A DNA stretch of 64,000 bases from CAZGMN01 sp964645765 (GCA_964645765.1 CAZYBE010000010.1:30694-94693); one strand, 5' to 3'. Shown: positions 41,840-51,057, counted from the stretch's first letter. Notes: generated by a model not told the origin, from the letters alone. A program made the numbers and translations.

Positions 41840-43028
41840 AGGGCTTCCCGATATCCTCCCAGTAATGGACGAGCTCTTTCCCCGCGCCTCCCATGTTTCC
41901 CATTCCGAACAAAACTGTCTTTCCCTTTGCCATCGCCGAAATTTTTTCCATAATTTTCTGCGGCTCTTTCTCTTTAATAACAGATGACTCTATCTTCGAT
42001 GTCTTTTTAAGCCTGCGCCTCAAAGCCAGGGCATGGCCTCCGACAAAGAGAAGCCTTTTAAATTCTGGAAAAATCCCTTGCTTAAGTGCCTGCAGCCACT
42101 GGATTGTCCGGTCTCCCCTATCTTGCCTGAGGTTGAGGAGTCCGATTATTTCTTTTTCTTTAAGACTTATCCTTTTCATCAGGCTGGAGAGGACGAGCCT
42201 AGTGGACTGAGGGTCATTGGCTGCAAAGCCGCTGGCAAGATAAAAACGGCGTGGAGGAGTGCCGAGCTCAGCGGTCCAGACTTTGAGGCTTCCAAAATCT
42301 GGGTTGACCTTTTTTAAGCCTCGAAGGACTTTCTCCTTCTCTATTCCCATAAAGTCGGCCACAGCCAGAGCCAGACGGATATTCTCCTCGAATTCAAACC
42401 AGGTCGATTTTCCCTCTGCTCGGAAATATTGCTCAGAAGATTCTCTTGGCACTTTAATGACTTTGGAATTCAGCTTGGATGCGGCGTCTTCGAAGACCGG
42501 AAAAAACTCTTCCTCGGGAATAAAAACGGTTGCATTCTGAGGGATAGAAGAGGCAAGCGAGCGGGCAACACTCTCCCTTGAAGAGCCCATCTGAGCCAGA
42601 TGGTCGAGGCGGACATTGGTTATAGCCAGAATCTGGGGCTTGAGCATCTGGCGAGACTCGACAAAGCTGCATTCAGGGCTGATGCTCATCAGCTCTGAGA
42701 CAAGAGCCTGGGCCTGAAGGTTCGAGGCTATTTTCAGGATTTTTTTCCCTTCAACGATGGAAGGAGTTCCCCGGCGGCTGATCTCTTTCTCTTCAGCGTC
42801 GGGAAAGATGAGGACAGGCTTTGAGCCTGTGGTTTTAGCCAGAACTTTGAATCCAGCCTCCCTCAAGATGGCGGCGATGAGCCTGGTTACGCTCGACTTC
42901 CCTCTTGTTCCAGTTACGCAAATCCTCAGCGGAACGCTTCCCAACTTTTTATCCAGAAGAAATCGTTCCAGGATGAAGTAGAAAATAAAAATAACAAGAC
43001 CTGCACTGCTAACAATAAATAATTTGAT
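41829..43028 (-). CDS. pgsB: Poly-gamma-glutamate synthase PgsB/CapB (Mur-ligase-like), probable ATC start
   Basis: ATP-dependent amide ligase, 399 residues if it starts at ATC 43028-43026. That codon is preceded by AAGGAG (43041-43036) with seven bases of spacing. The added N-terminus encodes a TM helix (LVIFIFYFILERFLLDKKLG), which PgsB proteins normally have. The only conventional start in frame, a TTG at 42944, has no ribosome site and would delete this helix. The P-loop is CVTGTRGKSSVTRLIAAILR. Further Mur-ligase features are AITNVRLDHLAQMG and GLLNLRQDRGDRTIQW. PgsB polymerises glutamate through gamma-amide bonds together with PgsC. Confidence 0.85.
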   Translation of the reverse strand: MKLFIVSSAGLVIFIFYFILERFLLDKKLGSVPLRICVTGTRGKSSVTRLIAAILREAGFKVLAKTTGSKPVLIFPDAEEKEISRRGTPSIVEGKKILKIASNLQAQALVSELMSISPECSFVESRQMLKPQILAITNVRLDHLAQMGSSRESVARSLASSIPQNATVFIPEEEFFPVFEDAASKLNSKVIKVPRESSEQYFRAEGKSTWFEFEENIRLALAVADFMGIEKEKVLRGLKKVNPDFGSLKVWTAELGTPPRRFYLASGFAANDPQSTRLVLSSLMKRISLKEKEIIGLLNLRQDRGDRTIQWLQALKQGIFPEFKRLLFVGGHALALRRRLKKTSKIESSVIKEKEPQKIMEKISAMAKGKTVLFGMGNMGGAGKELVHYWEDIGKPYDL

Positions 43029-43119
43029 GAAAAAACTCCTTAATTAAAAATGACACTGCCTTATTTTTCAATTAGAAAACCATAACCCAAAAAGGGAACT
43101 GTGCCTTTTTTATCAAAAA

Positions 43120-43219
43120 NNNNNNNNNNNNNNNNNNNNNNNNNNNNNNNNNNNNNNNNNNNNNNNNNNNNNNNNNNNNNNNNNNNNNNNNNNNNNNNNN
43201 NNNNNNNNNNNNNNNNNNN
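43120..43219. other. Scaffold gap (100 N)
   Basis: A run of 100 N, the usual placeholder for unknown length. The left edge (43085-43119) contains AAAAAGGGAACTGTGCCTTT, similar to the REP-like repeats elsewhere in the window, so a repeat may have broken the assembly. The gap removes the C-terminus of the M28 peptidase gene. Unlike the gap at 7503, its flanks are not duplicated. Confidence 0.8.
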
Positions 43220-45366
43220 TTCTTCGCTTCGTCGAGCTTCTTGAAGTAAGCGGCAGGCTCCTCTCCGCTTCCCATGACGAGCCCCAAGGCAGCCTCTTTC
43301 TCCTTGATGAGTTTCATAACTTCCTGGTCAGGCAAGTCTTTTTCGAGCAGAACCAGAGGCTTCTTGGAGGTTGTTAAGAGCGCCTTGGCCTGAGAAGAAT
43401 TCGCTCCTTTGACAAAAAGAAGAAGCCCGCTTGAATTTAAGGCTTCTATAAGCTTCTTCCCTTCCTCGGTCAATCCTTTCTCATCGAAAAGAAAAGAAGG
43501 GTCATCGACCAGGACATAGCAAACTCCCTGTTTTGCCAGAACTTCTGCCCACTTCAGGTTATCGCGGAAGGAGCGCACACCCTTGAGCCCGGCCATGAGT
43601 GTCGTCTTTCCTTGCCGGACATCCATCGAAAGCCGGGATGGAGAGCTAAAAGCGGAAAGGCCCTTGGTCGCCTTTATCTTTTCTTGCAAATCGAGGAGAC
43701 TGTTGATGATATCCACCCTGAGCGCCTCACCTTCCAAACCTTCTTTCTCTTCGATGACCGAAAGCTGCAGGTCCACATGGGAATCTTTGGCATCTCCATG
43801 ATTGGTAATAAATTCGCTCGCCGGGTTGAACCTGTAGTTAATCACGTTCTGGTATTTCAAATAATAGGTCTCCTGTCGAAGCGGAGGGAGAAAATCTCCA
43901 GGCTCGGAAGCAAGAACCTCAACTGCCGCATAAACAAAATCCCCTGTCTTCTTCAGCATCTCGGGCTTGATCAAGTCTAAATCATCACGGCTGGTGTGAT
44001 ATTTGACCGACCCCTGGGTGATCATGAAAAATCCGGGAACTCCTTTTTCTAAAAACGGAGTATGGTCAGAGCCGCCAGGACCGCCGCGGCTGGGATTGAC
44101 GCTATCAACAAGGTCTTTGGAAAGTTTCTGCTGGAGAAGCCCCCAGACCTGAGGACCATAGTAAACGCCGCTAAAGCCAATCTTTCCGCTTCCCTGGCCG
44201 ACCATGTCCATGTTGATGTAGGCGATGGTTTTTTCGATGGGATAAGCGGGATGGTCGGCATAATACTCTGAGCCCAGAAGACCCTGCTCCTCTCCAGCCC
44301 AGAGGCCGAAGACAACTGTCCTCTTAGGCTTGGCTCGATTGAGCATCATCACCCGCGCCATCTCCATGACCACTGCCGTCCCTGAGGCGTTGTCGTTGGC
44401 ACCGTTCATAACCTCTCCTATCGGGCTTATTCCCAAATGGTCCATATGGGCGCCGATTATGACGAATTCATCCTTCAAAAGCTTATCAGCACCGGTGATT
44501 TTGGCCAGGACATTCCTGGTCGGCGTTTTCTCATCAAAAATGGAGTTAAGGGCGATGAAGGCTTTCACGCCTGTGGCCAGTGATTGAGGCTTGCCGCTTG
44601 TGTCAACCTCCCTCAGAATCGAGCGAAGGTCTGCTGCCAGGTCTTTGAAGATGAAGTTTGCCACTCTATCCTCGGTTGTGGAGAGCATCACAAAATCAGG
44701 CTTGTAGAGCTCTTTCTTGATCTCCATCCGAAATAATGCTTCCTGAGGTGCTGTCTGGCCGGGCGTCCTCGGACTGAAGGCCATGATTCCCCGAGCCCCA
44801 AGTTTCTGGGCGGCTTCGACTCTCTTATCCATGTTTGCCGCTTCACTCAGTTCTTTTGCTATTCTTAAAGGAGTTCCTGTTGCAAAAAGGACAACTTTTC
44901 CTTTGACATCGACTCCGGCATAGTCATCATAGTTTTTCTCAGGCGCGTGGATTCCATAGCCGACAAAGACAATCTCTGCGGTGAAATTGCCTGAGCCAGA
45001 ATAACTCTGGACCCGCCAGTCTTCACCATAATAAAAATCTCTCCTTTCTCTCTGGGTGATTATCTCCAGCTTGACCCCTTCTTCGATGTGCCGGTGCTCG
45101 ATAATGAAATTCTGGAAAAAAGTTCCGTCATCTCCGGCTGCCTCCAAAGCCCATTCCTTGAATTTCGAGGCAATATATTCCTCGGCCATGGCTGCGCTGG
45201 GCTCTCCGCTCTCTCGTCCCTGCATCGAATCCGAAGACAGAGCTTTTATGTAGCTCCGTGCTTCCTGGGCATCAAAAATGACCTTCTCGGTCTTGGATTT
45301 AGACTCTGATAGAATGGGAGAAACCAAAAGAAATACAAGGACCAAAATTTTAATGACTCTTTTCAA
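43220..45366 (-). CDS. Secreted M28-family zinc aminopeptidase with PA domain (3' end lost in gap)
   Basis: At least 715 residues are encoded; the end lies in or beyond the gap, so any stop read at 43072 is unreliable. A signal peptide covers ~1-21 (ILVLVFLLVSPILSES). A PA domain lies near 130-250 (YDDYAGVDVKGKVVLFATGT). The M28 zinc site is intact: IIGAHMDHLG, NGANDNASGTAVVMEMARVM, WAGEEQGLLGSEYYADHP, MDMVGQGSG and GGSDHTPFLEKGVPGFFMIT. A C-terminal region of unknown fold follows. It probably hydrolyses peptides outside the cell or in the periplasm. It lies just upstream of pgsB on the same strand. Confidence 0.88.
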
Positions 45367-45488
45367 AGCAAGCCTCCTTTATGGAAATATTGAGCCTTCA
45401 TATTATAGCCAAAGAAGAGAAAAAGAAAACTAAAGGGGATGGTCAACGACCATGCCCTGCATTGCTTCCGCTATAAAGAAGTCTCTTC

Positions 45489-46019
45489 CTACTCTATCAG
45501 TATCAGTGATATGTAGGAACAGGGAAGGTCTCTGGATTTCACGACATCCACTGAAAATCCGCAGTTCCTTGCCGTCTGATAGACATCAATGCCGCAGGCC
45601 TCCATCGACGGCCTCGCCAGACGGGGGTGCTTGCAGAGCTTGGTGATGTCGCAGCTCCGACAGAAACTGCAGGGGCCAGCAGCCATGCCAAAGGCTTTAT
45701 AATAGCCATCCAGAAAGATTTCTCGCTCAAGGTTAGCCAGCATCTTCCTGAATTTTAAGAATATTTTCTCTTCATCGGCGGGCAAAATGTCTTTAATTTG
45801 CATCAAAAGCCCTTTTGAATATTCATCGAGCATTCTTTTTGTAAACTCAGGCGTTGGCGAGTAAGGAGGACAGGTCAAGCACTCTCCATAGCCTCCGCAG
45901 CCAAACTGGCATTTCATTCTCACCCAGTTTCCTACCACCACATTTCTGGCATCGATGATTTTTGCTTTTGACACTCCCCTCGATTTTGCTCCTTTGACAT
46001 ATCCATCCAATTCTGACAT
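45489..46019 (-). CDS. DUF2284 predicted metal-binding protein
   Basis: Cytoplasmic protein of 176 residues from ATG 46019, preceded by GGAGGA; a start seven codons upstream is unsupported. Two cysteine clusters define the family: MKCQFGCGGYGECLTCPPYS near residues 31-50 and GPCSFCRSCDITKLCKHPRL near 111-130, followed by RPSMEACGIDVYQTARNCGF. The spacing suggests bound metal or iron-sulfur clusters. The function of the family is not established. It is a single gene, divergent from the archaemetzincin gene. Confidence 0.85.
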   Translation of the reverse strand: MSELDGYVKGAKSRGVSKAKIIDARNVVVGNWVRMKCQFGCGGYGECLTCPPYSPTPEFTKRMLDEYSKGLLMQIKDILPADEEKIFLKFRKMLANLEREIFLDGYYKAFGMAAGPCSFCRSCDITKLCKHPRLARPSMEACGIDVYQTARNCGFSVDVVKSRDLPCSYISLILIE

Positions 46020-46123
46020 CACCGTCCTCCGCAATATCAAAAAAATATTTTATTCGAGCTTAGTAGTTTATCAATGAATCCGTCCTGTGAAAAGGGCCAA
46101 AATCCATCTCACCGACTGTCCAA

Positions 46124-46208
46124 GAAAAAGGGACAGTCCCCTTTTTTTACGATTTTTCTCCTTTTCCTAACGACGGCGAGGGTAAAAAAAGGGGACTGTC
46201 CCCTTTTC
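46124..46208. repeat. REP-like inverted repeat with 26-bp arms
   Basis: Arms 46124-46149 and 46183-46208 are reverse complements at 25 of 26 positions (core GGGACAGTCCCCTTTTTTTA). They flank a 33-base spacer. Each arm also contains the near-palindrome GGGGACAGTCCCC. It lies in the divergent region between the DUF2284 and archaemetzincin genes, and resembles targets of REP-associated transposases. Confidence 0.75.
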
Positions 46209-46234
46209 TCTATGTTAAAATATACAAGGAAATT

Positions 46235-46891
46235 TTGAAGGACAGACTCTGTATAATAAACTTGTTATTCTTTTTATGCTTATTATTTTCTTTTTGCCAG
46301 GTTAGTGGATTTGCTTCATCATTAGAGAATAGTGGCTTAGAAAAAATGGAGAGCAAGATCTATCTGGTCCCTGTTGGCGATATCGAAAAATCGATTCTTG
46401 AGTCTTTGGCTAAAGAATTAGAGAAGACCTTCGGCTGTGTCGCAGAGATTCATGAAAGGATGAGCCTTCCCCAGGAAACCTACAACGAGAGGCGGAGGCA
46501 ATACTCTTCCAGCCAGATACTGCAAAAAATTCATTCTTTCATAGAAGCTAAAAAGCAAGACAAAGTGCTGGCCGTAGCTCGCGTTGACCTCTATGTTGAG
46601 AGGCTGAATTTTGTCTTCGGCGAAGCAGAGCTCGGCGGCCACTTTGGTATTATTTCCCTTGCCCGTCTCCGCCAGAGCTTTTATGGGCTGCCAGAAAATA
46701 AAGCTCTTTTCATGGGGCGGGCAGTGAAGGAAGCTGTCCACGAGCTAGGCCATGTCTATGGATTAGAACACTGCCCTGATTCAAGGTGTGTGATGCATTT
46801 CTCGAATAGCCTGATGGATACGGATAGAAAAAGAGCTTCTTTCTGCGCCCGCTGCAGGCAGACACTCGAAAAAATAAATCTTCGCCATTGA
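46235..46891 (+). CDS. Archaemetzincin-like zinc metalloprotease (M54) with signal peptide
   Basis: Protein of 218 residues starting at TTG 46235 after a weak AAGGA. The full archaemetzincin site is present: VHELGHVYGLEHC (HExxHxxGxxHC), then PDSRCVMHFSNSLMD with its Cys and Met, and the late CARC pair. The N-terminus is a strong signal peptide (IINLLFFLCLLFSFCQVSGF), unusual because most archaemetzincins are cytoplasmic and about 180 residues long. An internal ATG at 46346 (MESKIYLVPVGDIEK) would give the classical form but has no ribosome site. The natural substrate is unknown. Confidence 0.88.
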   Translation: MKDRLCIINLLFFLCLLFSFCQVSGFASSLENSGLEKMESKIYLVPVGDIEKSILESLAKELEKTFGCVAEIHERMSLPQETYNERRRQYSSSQILQKIHSFIEAKKQDKVLAVARVDLYVERLNFVFGEAELGGHFGIISLARLRQSFYGLPENKALFMGRAVKEAVHELGHVYGLEHCPDSRCVMHFSNSLMDTDRKRASFCARCRQTLEKINLRH

Positions 46892-46920
46892 GATTAATTG
46901 AACAGCGTGCGACGAACCCT

Positions 46921-46957
46921 CAACCCTTACCCCCGTCACGGAAATAGAGACGCTTAC
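46921..46957 (+). repeat. 37-nt dispersed repeat, copy B
   Basis: It matches 5302-5338 (reverse strand) at 34 of 37 positions. It lies between the archaemetzincin and GGDEF genes, inside a short open frame that I do not accept as a gene. Shared core CCCCCGTCACGGAAATAGAG. Confidence 0.6.
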
Positions 46958-47102
46958 GATGAGGCAGGGTTTATTGACTTGATGATTTCATCTGTGGTAA
47001 AAATAAATAAGGAAAATATGGAGGAAGGAACTGTAGGGGAGTTCGAGGAAAGGAGAAAGGACCGCTTAAAAGATAAACTTTCACTCCTTTAATTAAATCC
47101 CC

Positions 47103-50100
47103 ATGATCAAAACAGAAGATAAAACAAAAGACGAAGACATTAACGAAACAGAATATAAGACAAAAGCCGAAAAACGCGGGAAATCACTCTATATCGATGA
47201 CCTGACCCAAATCTTCAACCGCAGGTATTTGAGTGAAAAGGTTCCCCGCTTTCTTGACAGGGCTAAGGAGAAGAAACGAAACATCGCCTTCTTCATGTTC
47301 GACATGGACGACTTTAAGAGTATCAACGACGTCCATGGACACCGGGCTGGCGACAAAGCCCTGGTGCATATCACCAAAAAAATTTCCCAGAGAATCAGGC
47401 GCCGCGGGACAGCTATCCGCTATGCCGGAGACGAGTTTGTCCTGCTTGTGCCAGGCATAGACAAATTAAAGGCCTGGGAGTTTGGCACAGAGATTCAGAA
47501 AGACATTATCGGGTCGCCTCTCAAAATAGGGAAAAAACAAATACCGCTCGCCTGCAGTGCCGGAATTTCCCTTTTTCCTAAAGACGGAAAAACCTGGAAG
47601 ACCCTCTTCAAAAAAGCCGACGAAGCGCTCTATGAAGCAAAATTTTTGGGAAAAGGAAAAGTCATTCTCTTCCCGGATGCCGGCAAGTTTATGCTGCCCT
47701 CCAAGCTTGACTCCATCCTCGAGACTCCTCCCATAGTCGGCAGGGATGAAATTCTTAAATTCCTGGAAACGCACCTCTCAGAAAAAACAAATCACTTGTG
47801 GTTTCCTGTGATCCTGGGCCCTGATGGTTCAGGAAAAACAAGGCTTTTGGTGCATGCTGAAGAGGTCGCTAAAGAAAAGCTCTCTTTTGTCCTCTTTGTC
47901 AAAGGTTACCCTTTCTGGCAGAGGGAGGTTTATGGCGCTATATTCTCGGCTTTGGGAAACCTCTTCGAGCAGCAGCAGGAGACTTCTGACCTTGTCTTCT
48001 CCAAACTGGACAAAAAATATAAGCTCATGCTCAAGCCCAATATCTATCCCTGGCAGCCAAAGAAAATTGAACAAAAAGAAGAAGTCGCCAAGTTTGACAG
48101 CACAGATATTTTCGAGGCATTGACTCAGACCTTCATCATTCTCCGTGGATTGGGCGATGGAGCCGTATTGCTCGACAACGCCGACCAGATTGACCCTCCA
48201 TCATTGCAGTTCCTCGATTCTCTTTTTGGACAGGAGGGTGAAAGCAAGCTGTTCTTCGTCTCTACGATCAACATCTCCGATGTAACGGCTACCGAGGAAA
48301 AGGTCTTTATCCTTCTCGATTCAATGCCAGAGGTGACAGCCCGCGGCGAGGTTAAAAAATTTCAACTCGAGCCGCTGCGCATTGAACACCTTCAGCAACT
48401 TGTGGCAAAGCTCTTTAACGGGAAAACATTGCCTGAGGAATCAGCAAAAGCTCTGATCCAGAATTCAGCTGGAAACCCGCTTTTCGTAGTCGAGACCTTA
48501 TCGCATCTTCTTCAAGAAGGCAAGATCGAACCCATAGGCCAGGAATGGAGTCTTGCCGCGGCCATGCCGGAGGACATGCCCACCCACCTCAGCGACCTCA
48601 TGAAAGACAGGCTGAAGAAAATGGATAAGGATGCGATAAATGTTCTGATGTTAGGCTCAATTCTTGGAGAAAAGATAAATCCCTACCAGCTGGCAGAGAT
48701 GTCAAACCTCAAGGTGCAGCAGGTCCTGAATATTCTTGTCAACGCCCGCCGGCTGCTTTTTATCGAGGAAACGGCAAACCCGGATGAATTCTCTTTTGCT
48801 CACCCGACGGATCGCAATATTTTTTATTCGCTGATGAATGAGCAGGAGCGCCGTAAATACCATTCTCTCGCCGCAGAGATAGAGGAGAAGCATGCGGCTG
48901 GTTCCATTGAACGAATCTTAGGCAGGTTGGCCTACCATTATCAGAATTCAGGCCAAATGGACAAAGCGGTAAGGATGTTTTCCTCCTTGAAAAACCAGAT
49001 CGATAGGGTTTTTATCTCCAAAGATATCAGAAAAATGCTGCAGAAGAGGATACTCTCTGAATCAATGGCTAAAGAGTCGCCTCTTTCAGCCGAAGACTTG
49101 CTAAAAGGTCCTGAATTAGGAAGAGCATTTAGAACTGCGATGCAGACTCGGCGTCTCTATCCAAAGGAGAACGAGAATGTCAGGCTTTCGGCAGAGCGAT
49201 TTCTTAAGCACATTGAGTCTTTTCTCGTTGCCAAGACAGAGGTGCTTTCCCTTTCATTGACAGCAGAGACAATTCTTTTAAACGGACAGCCTGTTCCTGC
49301 AGCTCGAACCGACTCTCGATTGACGGAAGACCTTTATAAAACTCTCAACGACTACGGACTGCAAGGGATTTTGTTCTCGCGCGGGATAACTCTGGATGAA
49401 GTCATACGATTTTTGGAGCTATTCACCAAGCGTCCTGAAGAAGTGGCAACTCAGTGGCATGCGCTGGTCGAAGAACTCAATTTGTCCCATGTTCTTCCAG
49501 ACCGAAAGATATTTTTAGCTGTGAGCGAACGCAAAATCATCCTTGACAAAGAAAAAATATTTGTTCCAAGCGAAGCGAAAGAAGGCGAGCCCATTCCAGA
49601 GCAAGCCGCGCAAGAGCCACAAGCCTATTCCATGGAACAATTGGAGCAATTGAGAGACATATTGGGCCAGTTCTCGAAGCAAAAACAAGAGCTGATCGAT
49701 GCTGTAAAATCTGCCGAAGTCGGCAGCGAAGATTTCCAGAGGATTGCAGACCTTCTCAACAAGACAGATTTTTCTAAATTGGGGAAAAGCTTAGGATTGG
49801 AAGAAGCTGTTTTCGACGATACGGAAGAAGCCCATCATAGAGAAGAAGCTCCTGTTGAAGAGGTCTTATCTGAAGAAGCAGCCCTGCCTGAAGAAGTTCC
49901 TCCAAGACATGAAGAAGCTCCTCCTAGACATGAAGAAGCTCCTCCTAGAGAAAATATCCCAATTAGAGAACAGGCTCCTCCTCAAGAAGTGACTCCTTCC
50001 AGGGCACAGGCATTTGCAACCGTTCAGGCCGATTTGAAAACTGTGAAGGAAGCAGAACAGGATATCAACCTCTCTTTCCAGGAGCTTAATTCTGAGGACC

Positions 50101-50840
50101 CCATAACCAAGGCCAAAGCAGCGGCTTGGCTGTCTCACCAGGAGCCATTAAAACTGGCTGAGGCTGGATTCAAGGCGATAACTTCTGATATGTCGCTAAA
50201 GACAAGGCGGCTGGCAGCAACGATTATCAAGAAGGCTGGAGACGAGGCCGTGGAGGCCATGTTGAAGAAAATAAATCATGCTTCTCCGGCCTTAACGCTC
50301 ATCAGAATGTTAAAAGTCGCTGATGTTTTTCTCGACCATTCGAGTCTTGTTCCTCTGCTGCGCGAAATAGCCCTTCTCGGGCCGGCGGAGACGGTTGTCC
50401 AGGCCATCGAAGTCCTGAAGCAAATCCCAGGAAAAGACGTCGACTCGGCTCTTCTTGAGATGTTCACTGTGGCTGAGAAAAAGCCTGAGCTGGATATTCT
50501 CGGTGTATTTGCCGAAAGAAAAATTCCTGAGGCTGTACCTCTGCTTCTGGAAATCATAAGACCGAAGAACCTCACGCAGAAAGAACCGAGAGCTCTGCTG
50601 CAAACGCAGGCCTGCAGAACCCTGGGAATGATTGTTTCGCCGGATTCTATCGAGACATTGATTGCCGTGGCCAAAGCGAGCAAGCTGTTTTCCTTCCAAA
50701 GAAGCAAGCCTGTTTCTGTCCGGGCAGCTGCAGCCTGGGCCTTAGCCAAGTTCCCTCAGGACGAGAGAATTCAAAAGACCCTTGAAGAGCTGAAAGAGGA
50801 CAAGTCCCAACTCGTCAGGAAAGCCGCTGGCCCTCCTTAA
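47103..50840 (+). CDS. Giant GGDEF-ATPase-HEAT repeat protein
   Basis: Cytoplasmic protein of 1245 residues. A GGDEF domain lies near 33-195 with the active-site loop YAGDEF (Tyr107 to Phe112, Ala for the first Gly) and FDMDDFKSINDVHGHRAGDK. An AAA/STAND-type ATPase follows, with Walker A GPDGSGKT at 239-246 and the preceding VGRDE motif. Helical TPR-like and winged segments come next, then a Pro/Glu low-complexity region near 925-970 with PRHEEAPPRHEEAPP repeats. HEAT-type repeats end the protein (~985-1245). The parts suggest a cyclic-di-GMP or nucleotide-linked signalling scaffold. The start at ATG 47103 has no strong ribosome site. It stands alone. Confidence 0.85.
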   Translation: MIKTEDKTKDEDINETEYKTKAEKRGKSLYIDDLTQIFNRRYLSEKVPRFLDRAKEKKRNIAFFMFDMDDFKSINDVHGHRAGDKALVHITKKISQRIRRRGTAIRYAGDEFVLLVPGIDKLKAWEFGTEIQKDIIGSPLKIGKKQIPLACSAGISLFPKDGKTWKTLFKKADEALYEAKFLGKGKVILFPDAGKFMLPSKLDSILETPPIVGRDEILKFLETHLSEKTNHLWFPVILGPDGSGKTRLLVHAEEVAKEKLSFVLFVKGYPFWQREVYGAIFSALGNLFEQQQETSDLVFSKLDKKYKLMLKPNIYPWQPKKIEQKEEVAKFDSTDIFEALTQTFIILRGLGDGAVLLDNADQIDPPSLQFLDSLFGQEGESKLFFVSTINISDVTATEEKVFILLDSMPEVTARGEVKKFQLEPLRIEHLQQLVAKLFNGKTLPEESAKALIQNSAGNPLFVVETLSHLLQEGKIEPIGQEWSLAAAMPEDMPTHLSDLMKDRLKKMDKDAINVLMLGSILGEKINPYQLAEMSNLKVQQVLNILVNARRLLFIEETANPDEFSFAHPTDRNIFYSLMNEQERRKYHSLAAEIEEKHAAGSIERILGRLAYHYQNSGQMDKAVRMFSSLKNQIDRVFISKDIRKMLQKRILSESMAKESPLSAEDLLKGPELGRAFRTAMQTRRLYPKENENVRLSAERFLKHIESFLVAKTEVLSLSLTAETILLNGQPVPAARTDSRLTEDLYKTLNDYGLQGILFSRGITLDEVIRFLELFTKRPEEVATQWHALVEELNLSHVLPDRKIFLAVSERKIILDKEKIFVPSEAKEGEPIPEQAAQEPQAYSMEQLEQLRDILGQFSKQKQELIDAVKSAEVGSEDFQRIADLLNKTDFSKLGKSLGLEEAVFDDTEEAHHREEAPVEEVLSEEAALPEEVPPRHEEAPPRHEEAPPRENIPIREQAPPQEVTPSRAQAFATVQADLKTVKEAEQDINLSFQELNSEDPITKAKAAAWLSHQEPLKLAEAGFKAITSDMSLKTRRLAATIIKKAGDEAVEAMLKKINHASPALTLIRMLKVADVFLDHSSLVPLLREIALLGPAETVVQAIEVLKQIPGKDVDSALLEMFTVAEKKPELDILGVFAERKIPEAVPLLLEIIRPKNLTQKEPRALLQTQACRTLGMIVSPDSIETLIAVAKASKLFSFQRSKPVSVRAAAAWALAKFPQDERIQKTLEELKEDKSQLVRKAAGPP

Positions 50841-50858
50841 CGCTTAACCTGAAATCGA

Positions 50859-51042
50859 GCCGCTTTTGCTGATTTGTGGCTTGCCACAAATCAGCGGGGG
50901 AGCCGAGGGGGTGTGTCCCCTCGGTCGCAGGGCGTTGGTAAACGCCCGAGAAGGGGAGGCAGGGAGCCCCAATCGGGGCGACCGTCGGAAGGGGGAAAGC
51001 GAAGCTGTTCCCCCTCCGAGTAACCGCTGGGGCAAAAGCGGC
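50859..51042. ncRNA. Candidate structured RNA or multi-hairpin repeat element
   Basis: A GC-rich 184-nt stretch is closed by an 11-bp outer stem, GCCGCTTTTGC (50859-50869) with GCAAAAGCGGC (51032-51042). Inside are five hairpins: a perfect 13-bp stem 50868-50880/50883-50895, 8 bp at 50903-50910/50917-50924, 7 bp at 50930-50936/50941-50947, 5 bp at 50966-50970/50975-50979, and a longer imperfect one ~50986-50996/51008-51018. It lies between convergent genes. It could be a noncoding RNA, a mobile palindromic element or a large attC-like site; the strand is undecided. Confidence 0.5.
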
Positions 51043-51057
51043 GTGTTTTTGAGCTAC

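Noticed and set aside
43072..43119. Apparent C-terminus of the M28 peptidase beyond the N gap
   Set aside because: The gap length is arbitrary, so the frame cannot be carried across; the bases resemble a REP fragment rather than peptidase sequence.
46898..47092. 64-codon plus-strand frame before the GGDEF gene
   Set aside because: It starts at TTG without a ribosome site and contains the 37-nt dispersed repeat, so it is probably noncoding.
49890..49980. Short tandem repeat considered as a CRISPR-like array
   Set aside because: It is an in-frame coding repeat (PRHEEAPP) in the GGDEF protein with no spacers of CRISPR length.
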